Below, piece by piece: positions 19,384 through 26,798 of a stretch of 64,000 nucleotides of DNA. Numbering within the stretch: the stretch's first letter is position 1; every line of letters starts with the position of its first letter. A program made the translations under genes and the position numbers. Source of the DNA: Flagellimonas sediminis (GTDB lineage: Bacteria; Bacteroidota; Bacteroidia; Flavobacteriales; Flavobacteriaceae); assembly GCF_010500845.1 (NCBI RefSeq), contig NZ_JAAAMI010000002.1, forward strand, positions 62,001 through 126,000, written 5' to 3'. Under the pieces are notes generated by a model, which saw only the letters and a list, made by a program, of their open reading frames with translations, searched no databases and was not told the DNA's origin.

Positions 19384-20148
19384 ATGTTCCAAAAATTCAA
19401 ATTGGCATTAGCACTACTTGTGGTCGCTAGTTCTTTTCTTTCCTGTTCTTCCTCAAAGGATGTGGTGTATTTTCAAGATGCCACCCAGTTTGAGACCTTG
19501 GTGGATGATAATACATTTACCACTAAATTTAAGGTAGATGATTTGGTTAGTATCCATATTTCAACCCTGGATCCAGAGGCAAGTGCCCCGTTTAATTTAT
19601 ATAGGGCCTCAGATGAAGGAGGTGGTGTAAGACCTGAACAGGTAAATTATTTGGTTGATAAAAGTGGAGAAATAGATTTTCCTGTAATCGGGAAAGTCAA
19701 GATTGAAGGGTTGTCACCAAGTGAGACCCGGGATTTGTTAAGGGAAAAACTAAAAGATTATTTAAAGGACCCCATCATCAATATCAGGATAAGAAATTTC
19801 ACAGTTACCATTCTTGGAGCAGTCAACAGACCCGGCACTTATCCTATCAATGGTGAACAGATAACCATTATGGAAGCATTAGGGTATGCTGGTGACATAA
19901 ATATTAAAGGTAGAAGGGATAATGTAATGGTGATTCGGGATTTTGATGGTACCAAAGTCTACAATAGAATCAATCTTAACAAGAAGGATGCCTTAAAATC
20001 ACCAGTATACTATCTTACCCAGAATGATGTGGTTTATGTGGAACCTAACAAGTCAGGAAAGACGCAGTCTAACTTGGACCAAAGGGCAAGCATCATTGTT
20101 TCCATAGTTTCCTTGGTGATTACTTCTACAGTTGTTTTGTTGAGATAA
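19384..20148 (+). CDS. Polysaccharide export outer-membrane lipoprotein (Wza-like OPX)
   Basis: A 254-residue secreted protein with a lipoprotein signal (lipobox FLSC, Cys21). Residues about 45-125 form the Poly_export domain (KFKVDDLVSIHI, PVIGKVKIEGLSPSETRD), followed by an SLBB domain (TILGAVNRPGTYPINGEQ). A hydrophobic helix near residues 234-253 ends the protein; Bacteroidota OPX proteins often have this inner-membrane or pore helix. It should form the export channel with the Wzc-like co-polymerase encoded 25 bp downstream. Confidence 0.92.
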   Translation: MFQKFKLALALLVVASSFLSCSSSKDVVYFQDATQFETLVDDNTFTTKFKVDDLVSIHISTLDPEASAPFNLYRASDEGGGVRPEQVNYLVDKSGEIDFPVIGKVKIEGLSPSETRDLLREKLKDYLKDPIINIRIRNFTVTILGAVNRPGTYPINGEQITIMEALGYAGDINIKGRRDNVMVIRDFDGTKVYNRINLNKKDALKSPVYYLTQNDVVYVEPNKSGKTQSNLDQRASIIVSIVSLVITSTVVLLR

Positions 20149-20173
20149 GTTAAATTACCCCAAAATTTGGTAA

Positions 20174-22564
20174 ATGAGTAGTACAGGACTTAACCGTTCA
20201 AGCAATGAAATGGACTTAAAGGAGTTGATTTCCGTTTATGTAAAAAAATGGAAATGGTTCGCACTTGGCGCAATCATTGCTTTGGCTTTGGCCCATCTTT
20301 ATTTACGTTACGCAGTTCCACAATACAGCGCCGCTGCCAAAATACAGATTTTGGAAGATAACGGGGCTTCATCCGAATTGAGTGTTTTGCAAGATCTTGA
20401 TATTTTTTCTGGAGGCAAAACCAAGATCGATGATGAAATAGATATCCTTAATTCTAGGAGCAATTACATTAGCTTGGTAAAAAAGCTCAAATTGAACATT
20501 CGTTATTTTGTTACAGGTAACATTAAGAGCAAAGAACTCTATGGTGAGGGGCAATACCCTTTTACCATCAGTTTTTTGGCAGCAGATTCTGTCATAAACA
20601 AAGCTAGGCACAACTTTTATGTTGATATTATCTCGGATAACAATTTCGGATATGCAGAAGAGGAGGATGGTACAGTAACCAAATATACCTTTGGATCTAC
20701 TATTAAAACTGAGATTGGCAATATTATTTTGATACCAACGGATGCTCTTAAAAACTACAGGAACGAGAGGTTACATGTGGTTGTAAGTCCTATCCCAACC
20801 ATTGCAGACTCTTATAGGAACAGAATGGTTGTAAAAGCCGCCGATAGTAAATTTTCCAATATTATAGACATTACATTGACCGATCAGGTACAAAAAAGAG
20901 CAATAGATATTATTGATGCCTTGATTGAAATCAACAACACCAATGCAGTAAAGGATAAAAAGGATGTTGCCGACAATACCACAAAATTCATTAATGACCG
21001 AATCAGCGAAATATACAATAGTTTGTCAACCGCGGATGAGACAGCCGAAAACTTTAAATCAAGCAGGGGCATAACAGACCTTGGCTCCCAGGCCAATGTA
21101 ACTTTTGAGCAAAGTACCGCAGGCGAACAACAATTGCAACAGGCAAGTATTCAGTTGAACATTGCTGGCTCCATGAAAGATTTGATTGCCAATCAAGATG
21201 GTTATGACATGATTCCTACCAATGTAGGTATTTCTGACCCAGGAATCAACAATGCAGCTTCTCAATACAACGAATTGGTATCACAAAGGAAAAGATTGTT
21301 GGAGAGTTCCAATGAAAAGAATCCCGTGATAGTAAAGTTAGACCAACAACTGGAAGCACTGAAAAGAGGTATGCAATCCAGTTTGAACAATGTGACCAAT
21401 AACCTAAACCTTCAGGTAAACAGTTTGAGCAAACAATTATCGCAAATTAATTCCAGGATTTACGCTGCCCCAAGTAATGAAAGAGCTTTAAGGGACATTA
21501 CCAGAAAGCAGCAGACAACCGAGTCATTGTACCTTTATTTGCTGCAAAAAAGGGAAGAATCTCAAATTACGTTTGCATCTGCTTCCCCTAAATCCAAAAT
21601 TGTGGATTCCGCATATGGATCGTATAAACCAGTATCGCCAAATACAAAGCTTGTTTACATGGCAGCATTGATTTTGGGCCTTCTTTTTCCATTTTCGGTG
21701 GTTTATGTCGGTCAATTATTGGATAACAAGATTCATAATAAGATGGGCTTGGAAAGATTGGTAGGAAGTGTACCAGTATTGGTAGAGATTCCTAAATTGG
21801 GTAAAAAGGACGCCAAACTTGTTCAAAAGGATGACCGATCTGTTTTGGCTGAATCTTTGAGAATACTTAGGACCAATATAAATTATGTACAAAGGACTAA
21901 AAACAAGTCAAAAGCGGATAATTTAATATTTGTTACCTCGAGTGTGCCGGGGGAAGGAAAAACATTTGTGTCTTCCAATTTGGCGGCAATTTATGCCAGT
22001 ACCGGAAAAAAGGTTCTATTAATCGGTGCGGATATAAGAAACCCAAAACTATATAATTTCTTTTCTGATGAAGGCCACGTTCAAAAAGAGACGGACAAGC
22101 CTCGCAGGAGCACCAAGAATGGGCTTACAGAGTTTTTGGTGAATTCCAGCCTGGAGATTCAGGATATCGTCGTATCGGCCCATGTGAACGATAATCCAAT
22201 TGATGTGATTTTTTCCGGAAAAATACCACCGAACCCTACTGAGTTGCTGATGAGTGATAGGGTGGAGGAGTTGTTCAAAAGGGTAGCGGAATTGTATGAT
22301 CATGTGATTGTGGACACCGCTCCATTGATGGTCGTAACCGATACCGTTTTGATCAGTGAATTTGCAAGCCAAATCCTATATGTGGTAAAAGCAGGGGTAA
22401 CGGAAACCAAGGTGCTTGAATTCCCTTTAAAGTTGAAAGAAGAGGGTAAACTCAAAGGATTGGCTTTTGTAGTGAACAACGTAAAGCAAGCCAATTTGGG
22501 CTACGGAGGAAAGTACGGCTATGGTTATGGAAGGTCCATTAAAAAATGGTGGAGCTTTTCTTGA
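20174..22564 (+). CDS. Wzc-like polysaccharide co-polymerase with C-terminal tyrosine kinase
   Basis: A 796-residue BY-kinase of the inner membrane. A Wzz domain (first helix about residues 33-50, second about 490-510) flanks a long periplasmic coiled-coil region with the GNVR-like part. The cytoplasmic kinase has Walker A VPGEGKTFVSSNLA near residue 590, ADIRNPKL (Walker A') and HVIVDTAPLM (Walker B) near 708. The C-terminus is a tyrosine cluster (GYGGKYGYGYGRS), the autophosphorylation tail. It controls chain length and export with Wza. Its stop abuts that of the convergent phosphatase gene with no base between. Confidence 0.95.
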   Translation: MSSTGLNRSSNEMDLKELISVYVKKWKWFALGAIIALALAHLYLRYAVPQYSAAAKIQILEDNGASSELSVLQDLDIFSGGKTKIDDEIDILNSRSNYISLVKKLKLNIRYFVTGNIKSKELYGEGQYPFTISFLAADSVINKARHNFYVDIISDNNFGYAEEEDGTVTKYTFGSTIKTEIGNIILIPTDALKNYRNERLHVVVSPIPTIADSYRNRMVVKAADSKFSNIIDITLTDQVQKRAIDIIDALIEINNTNAVKDKKDVADNTTKFINDRISEIYNSLSTADETAENFKSSRGITDLGSQANVTFEQSTAGEQQLQQASIQLNIAGSMKDLIANQDGYDMIPTNVGISDPGINNAASQYNELVSQRKRLLESSNEKNPVIVKLDQQLEALKRGMQSSLNNVTNNLNLQVNSLSKQLSQINSRIYAAPSNERALRDITRKQQTTESLYLYLLQKREESQITFASASPKSKIVDSAYGSYKPVSPNTKLVYMAALILGLLFPFSVVYVGQLLDNKIHNKMGLERLVGSVPVLVEIPKLGKKDAKLVQKDDRSVLAESLRILRTNINYVQRTKNKSKADNLIFVTSSVPGEGKTFVSSNLAAIYASTGKKVLLIGADIRNPKLYNFFSDEGHVQKETDKPRRSTKNGLTEFLVNSSLEIQDIVVSAHVNDNPIDVIFSGKIPPNPTELLMSDRVEELFKRVAELYDHVIVDTAPLMVVTDTVLISEFASQILYVVKAGVTETKVLEFPLKLKEEGKLKGLAFVVNNVKQANLGYGGKYGYGYGRSIKKWWSFS

Positions 22565-23308
22565 TCAATAAAAGGTATGTATAGTTCTTTCCATAATTGG
22601 CAGAAGTTTGTTCAATACTTTGGCAGACAATTTAACTTCTTTGAGTAATGCAAGTTGTCTAACATGATGAACATCGGTACCCACAAAATCGATCAAGTTA
22701 TCCCCTAGCATTTTTTCGGCCATTTTGGTGATGTTGCTTCCATAGGATTCTGGCGCGAGCGATAGCAGGTTCAATTGGAAAAGAATCCCGTTCGACTTCA
22801 TTGATGCGTATTTTCCATATTTCTGATGGTAGTACATATACCGCTCTGGATGGGCCAATATGGGGAAATAATGCTGTCTGGCCACTTCTTCAATGGCCGT
22901 TTCAAAATTGAACGAAGGTTGCAAGAATGACATCTCTACTAACAAATACTCTTTATGAAGTGGCATCACTTCATTTTTCTGGAGTATGTTCTCGAAATTA
23001 TCATCGATCATGTGTTCGGCGGCAACATCCAGTGAAGTATCTGTAATTCCTCTTTTTTCCAAATCTTTCAAGAGAAGGGCAAATACTTTTCTTATGGTAT
23101 TAGGGGTGTTGTCATAATGGTTGTGCATGATGTGGGGCGTGCAGATAAAGCTTTTTACCCCCAACTCGGAAAAGCCATCGATCAATGCAATGGAATCCTC
23201 CACCGATTTCGCACCGTCATCAATCCCCGGAAGAATATGGTTGTGTATATCCACCAGCCCGTGCAGATAATCGGCCAAGTAAACCTTTCTTTGGAAAAAA
23301 GTGAACAT
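22565..23308 (-). CDS. CpsB/Wzb-type tyrosine phosphatase (PHP family)
   Basis: A 247-residue metal-dependent phosphatase of the PHP fold, which dephosphorylates Wzc-like kinases in many bacteria. GLVDIHNHILPGIDDGAKS holds the H-x-H metal site, with FICTPHIMHNHYDN, ILAHPERYMYYHQ and VGTDVHHVRQ supplying further ligands. The start is placed at MFTFFQRK; the 28-residue upstream extension is hydrophobic and lies over a good promoter. It sits tail to tail with wzc without a gap. Confidence 0.9.
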   Translation of the reverse strand: MFTFFQRKVYLADYLHGLVDIHNHILPGIDDGAKSVEDSIALIDGFSELGVKSFICTPHIMHNHYDNTPNTIRKVFALLLKDLEKRGITDTSLDVAAEHMIDDNFENILQKNEVMPLHKEYLLVEMSFLQPSFNFETAIEEVARQHYFPILAHPERYMYYHQKYGKYASMKSNGILFQLNLLSLAPESYGSNITKMAEKMLGDNLIDFVGTDVHHVRQLALLKEVKLSAKVLNKLLPIMERTIHTFY

Positions 23309-23325
23309 GTTTAAAATTTGGACTG

Positions 23326-23354
23326 CAAAGATAAGGATATGTGGGGGTAAACAA
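23326..23354 (-). promoter_or_regulatory. Candidate promoter of the CpsB-type phosphatase gene
   Basis: Read on the minus strand, TTG (23,354-23,352) is followed after 18 bases by TATCTTTG (23,333-23,326), a perfect match to the Bacteroidota -7 element TAnnTTTG. The start codon follows 17 bases later, which gives a short leader and supports the downstream start Met chosen for the gene. Confidence 0.6.
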
Positions 23355-23386
23355 TAACTTATTGAGCCTGTCTTGTAAATCATATA

Positions 23387-23424
23387 AAACAAGGGGCCGA
23401 TCCATTTGGATCGGCCCCTTGTTT
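23387..23424. terminator. Strong symmetrical hairpin, candidate bidirectional terminator
   Basis: A perfect 17-bp inverted repeat (left arm 23,387-23,403, right arm 23,408-23,424) with a 4-base loop; the arms begin AAACAAGGGGCC and end GGCCCCTTGTTT, so each strand has an A-rich side and a T-rich side. It lies between two divergent genes, where no terminator is needed for either. The most likely client is plus-strand transcription from wza-wzc running antisense through the phosphatase gene. Confidence 0.65.
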
Positions 23425-23441
23425 ACACTACTATATATTTC

Positions 23442-23535
23442 TTAACTAAACTCAGGAACTAATTTAATGGTTAATGACAAGCACAGGGATTAACAATCGA
23501 TCAAAAAGGTTAATGAAAGATTAATAGGATTAACC
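23442..23535 (+). promoter_or_regulatory. Phased TTAA motif array upstream of the two-component operon
   Basis: Seven TTAA tetramers begin at 23,442, 23,464, 23,471, 23,490, 23,510, 23,521 and 23,530, most inside GGTTAATG or GGATTAAC. The last five are 19, 20, 11 and 9 bases apart, about one or two helical turns, so they lie roughly on one face of the DNA. OmpR-type regulators bind direct repeats with such spacing; the operon just downstream encodes one. Autoregulation is inference. Confidence 0.4.
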
Positions 23536-23575
23536 AAGAGGTAAATAGCTCCCTTTTTTTTGCTTATTTAGCACC

Positions 23576-24850
23576 ATGCTGACCAAAAGAAACCTGTACG
23601 TCCTAGTTTTTGTGGTATCGGTCATTGGCCTTATGGTGGTACAATATCAATATCTCCGCGTTGGCCTTGGATTGGCCCGGGTGCAGTTTTCCGAAAAAAT
23701 GGACAAGACCAGGACCAATATAGCACAAGAACTTTCTGAAGTGAATTCTTTGACCTATACCTTGGGAAACATGATCCAAAAAGATACCTCAGAAGTAAAA
23801 ATAGGATTGGATAGTTTGGAAAAGGCCTCGCAATATTATCTGAACGATTATATTGCTTATCAGTTGGGTGTTTCCGGGGTAGATGTTCCCTTCACCTATA
23901 TCTTGTATTCAAGGGATTCCATTCAATATTTGTCATCGGTTAAGCCACATGTAACAAGTCAGGAGGCGTTGACCTATCCCATCAAACTTAACGGATATCT
24001 CCCTGAACTTTTAGGAAAGGAAATGGTCTTGGAACTGGGGTTCAACGACCTGAACAGGTATTTTATGGGTCAGTTAAGAGGTTTGATTATTCCTAGTGTC
24101 CTGTTTTTACTGGCCATAATTGTTGTGGTGATCTGGGTGTTGCGCTCCTTTTATTGGCAAAGCAGTTTGATTACGACCACCAATGACTTCATCAATAACT
24201 TGACCCATGAGCTTAAGACTCCGGTATTTTCCATTGGATTGGCCAGCAAGATTTTGGAAGAAGGTATCTCTGAGCAGAAAAAGCCCGTTGTTGAACTTAT
24301 CCGACGAGAAACCGATCGATTGCGGAGCCATATTGATAAGGTATTGGAATTGGCAAGCTTGGAGTCAGGCAAAAAACTCATGCAATTCAAAGAGTTGGAT
24401 TTTAAACCGGAATTGCAACGTATCTGTGCAGACTTCAAAATATTGGCGGATAGCGAGAACCTGATATTTGATTATGAGTTACTTGGGGATAAGTATTGGA
24501 TCAAGGCAGAGAAATTCCATCTGGAAAATGTGATTGCCAACTTGTTGGAGAATGCCAAGAAATATTCCGATGATCCCGTCATCAAAGTGAATGCTCAAAC
24601 CTTAAAAGGGAGGTTGTTCATTTCCATCGAGGACAACGGCCAAGGCATTCCAAAAAGTGACCAAAAAAAGATTTTCAGAAAATATTATCGTATTAAGAAC
24701 GGGGATGTGCATAAGATCAAAGGCTATGGTCTTGGACTTTCATATGTGCAAAAAATTGTGAGGATGCATCGTGGAAAGATCGCGGTGGAAAGTGAATTGG
24801 GGAAGGGGACCAAGTTTATCCTTTCCTTTAAATTGATCAAAAATGGATAA
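23576..24850 (+). CDS. Sensor histidine kinase
   Basis: A 424-residue inner-membrane kinase. Helix 1 spans about residues 7-24 and helix 2 about 170-190, enclosing a sensor domain of about 145 residues with no recognised fold. The HisKA domain has H211 in NLTHELKTPVFS; the ATPase domain shows the N box (NVIANLLENAKKYSDDP), G1 (EDNGQGIP) and G2 (KGYGLGLSYVQKIV). It overlaps by 8 bp the response-regulator gene, its obvious partner. The signal is unknown. Confidence 0.93.
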   Translation: MLTKRNLYVLVFVVSVIGLMVVQYQYLRVGLGLARVQFSEKMDKTRTNIAQELSEVNSLTYTLGNMIQKDTSEVKIGLDSLEKASQYYLNDYIAYQLGVSGVDVPFTYILYSRDSIQYLSSVKPHVTSQEALTYPIKLNGYLPELLGKEMVLELGFNDLNRYFMGQLRGLIIPSVLFLLAIIVVVIWVLRSFYWQSSLITTTNDFINNLTHELKTPVFSIGLASKILEEGISEQKKPVVELIRRETDRLRSHIDKVLELASLESGKKLMQFKELDFKPELQRICADFKILADSENLIFDYELLGDKYWIKAEKFHLENVIANLLENAKKYSDDPVIKVNAQTLKGRLFISIEDNGQGIPKSDQKKIFRKYYRIKNGDVHKIKGYGLGLSYVQKIVRMHRGKIAVESELGKGTKFILSFKLIKNG

Positions 24851-25544
24851 AAAGTATAAGTTGTTGTTGGTTGAAGACGATACCTCCTTGGGGTATTTGC
24901 TCTCGGAATACTTGGGTATGAAAGGCTTCATGGTCACTTGGGCCAAGAATGCCCAGGACGGCCTGGTCAAAACGGAGACCAATGTGTTCGATCTGGCCAT
25001 ATTGGATGTCATGTTGCCCGACATGGATGGTTTCGAGCTTTCCCAAAAAATCAAAACCATCAACCCCGAGCTTCCATTTTTGTTCCTTACCGCTCGTTCT
25101 CTCAAAATTGATGTACTAAAAGGATTTTCGTTAGGTGCGGTAGACTACCTAAAAAAACCGATAGACGAGGAAGAACTGGTCGTACGAATCAATGCCCTTT
25201 TGACCCGATTGGTTACAGATCCGGAAGAGGAACCCCAGGTATCCATCTATAAAATAGGGGATTATGATCTTAACACCGATAATTTTGAACTTCGCTTTAA
25301 AGGGGAACCCATTAAATTGACGGGCAAGGAATTTGATCTATTGACCTTATTGGCCATGAACCAAAATCAATTGGTGACCCACAAGGAAATTTTGACCACT
25401 ATTTGGGATAAAAATGATTACTTCAACAAAAAGAGCCTGAATGTATTTGTGTCACATTTGCGCAAGCATTTGGCTAAAGATTCCAAGATCAGTATTGTAA
25501 ATGTGAACCGACGTGGGTTCATGCTTAGGGTAGAAGAAAAATAA
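24843..25544 (+). CDS. Response regulator, OmpR/PhoB family
   Basis: A 233-residue regulator. The receiver domain has acidic residues in LVEDDTSLG, the phosphoacceptor D55 in LAILDVMLPDMDGFE, and the conserved Lys in DYLKKPIDEEE. The winged-helix DNA-binding domain follows from about residue 135 (LTGKEFDLLTLLAMNQNQLV and SLNVFVSHLRKHLA). It overlaps the kinase gene by 8 bp. A plausible target is its own promoter, which has a phased repeat array. Confidence 0.93.
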   Translation: MDKKYKLLLVEDDTSLGYLLSEYLGMKGFMVTWAKNAQDGLVKTETNVFDLAILDVMLPDMDGFELSQKIKTINPELPFLFLTARSLKIDVLKGFSLGAVDYLKKPIDEEELVVRINALLTRLVTDPEEEPQVSIYKIGDYDLNTDNFELRFKGEPIKLTGKEFDLLTLLAMNQNQLVTHKEILTTIWDKNDYFNKKSLNVFVSHLRKHLAKDSKISIVNVNRRGFMLRVEEK

Positions 25545-25609
25545 AAAGTACTTGGTTGGCGTGGTTTTTGATATGATAGTGTAAACCAATCGAACAACTA
25601 CTTTTTTAA

Positions 25610-25846
25610 ATGTTCAATTTTCTAAGAAATAAACCAGATTGTCCGCCATTATGTCAACTGGACCAATTGTATAAGCATACCATTTCAAGGTTGCCCATTA
25701 AGGAAAAGATTGCCTATTGCGAACGCCTGATTGAAAGTTTACGCTTTCAACTGGCCCATTCTTGCCCTAAAAAGGATTTAGATCATTTCAAGATTCTTTT
25801 GTCGGCGGCGCAATCCGAGCTGAGCAATTTGATTTCCGATAGGTGA
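25610..25846 (+). CDS. Small conserved-looking protein of unknown function
   Basis: A 78-residue protein, mostly helical, with three Cys near the N-terminus and middle (PDCPPLCQLD, AYCERLIESL) and one later (HSCPKKDLDH). No signal peptide, no membrane helix and no recognised domain. It starts 66 bp after the response regulator in the same direction and may belong to that operon. It is kept as a gene because the codon pattern resembles its neighbours and no better overlapping frame exists. Confidence 0.55.
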   Translation: MFNFLRNKPDCPPLCQLDQLYKHTISRLPIKEKIAYCERLIESLRFQLAHSCPKKDLDHFKILLSAAQSELSNLISDR

Positions 25847-25941
25847 TCCATCACAATTCCGTTTTTATTTTTACAGGTCAATTTGTTCCTTAAAACTTCT
25901 GAAAAAACACTAAGTTTAGGGACAGAAACCAATATATCATC

Positions 25942-26706
25942 ATGAAAAGATCAGTTCTTTTAGTCGTACTTTTTTCACTATGTCTACATGCTTTCGCTAC
26001 AGAGACCAAATTGATGGTCAGGGCCAAGGCCAAGGATGCCAAATTTGTGGGAAGTTCTATTGGAGGGGCCCATATCATTGTACGGAATAGCATCAATGGT
26101 GAAATTCTTGCCGAAGGTGTTACAAGTGGTAGTACTGGAAATACCGGATTGATCATGAAAACCCCAATTGAAAGGCACTCCCAACTAACCAATGATGAAA
26201 CGGCAGGCTTTTTGGCCGTTCTGGATATCGCGGAACCTACTTTTGTTCGGATTGAAGTGATTTCGCCCATCAATAAAAGAAATGCCCAAGTACATGCCAG
26301 CACCGAACTTTGGCTAATTCCGGGAAAGGATATTCTTGGGGATGGGATAGTGGTGGAAATCCCAGGATTTGTGATTGACATCCTTACCCCCAATACACAT
26401 CAATACATCCCATTGGAATCCATAAAATCCACAGGGTTGGACCTTAAGGCCAATATGGTGATGATGTGCGGTTGCCCTATAGAAAAAGGAGGCGTTTGGG
26501 ATTCGGAGGCCATGGAAGTAAAGGCCATAGTTAAAAAGGATGGTCAGACTTTCGGTGAATTTCCTTTGGACAACCCATCCCGAAACCTATTCGCTACCAA
26601 TCTCAAAATAGATGGTGCAGGTCACTATCAAATTTTGGTCTATGCCTATGATCCCAAAACCGGCAACACTGGGGTAGATACCATCAATTGTGTGGTAACG
26701 GAATAA
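25942..26706 (+). CDS. Secreted protein of unknown function with a CGCP motif
   Basis: A 254-residue protein with a clear Sec signal peptide (residues 1 to about 19, HAFA cleavage region). The mature part is rich in beta structure: an N-terminal half with glycine/threonine stretches (VTSGSTGNTG) and a C-terminal half that reads like an immunoglobulin-like domain (KAIVKKDGQTFGEFPLD, GAGHYQILVYAYDP). A MMCGCPIEKGG motif lies near residue 173, whose two Cys could bind a metal or form a disulfide. I do not recognise the family. No obvious functional partner nearby. Confidence 0.75.
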   Translation: MKRSVLLVVLFSLCLHAFATETKLMVRAKAKDAKFVGSSIGGAHIIVRNSINGEILAEGVTSGSTGNTGLIMKTPIERHSQLTNDETAGFLAVLDIAEPTFVRIEVISPINKRNAQVHASTELWLIPGKDILGDGIVVEIPGFVIDILTPNTHQYIPLESIKSTGLDLKANMVMMCGCPIEKGGVWDSEAMEVKAIVKKDGQTFGEFPLDNPSRNLFATNLKIDGAGHYQILVYAYDPKTGNTGVDTINCVVTE

Positions 26707-26798
26707 TCTGTTACCCGATCGCATTTTTGTGGTGGATTCCGTTCATGTGGCTTCGGTAAAAATTGGTACCTTTTGGCACCTAAACCAAACACTTCAAA

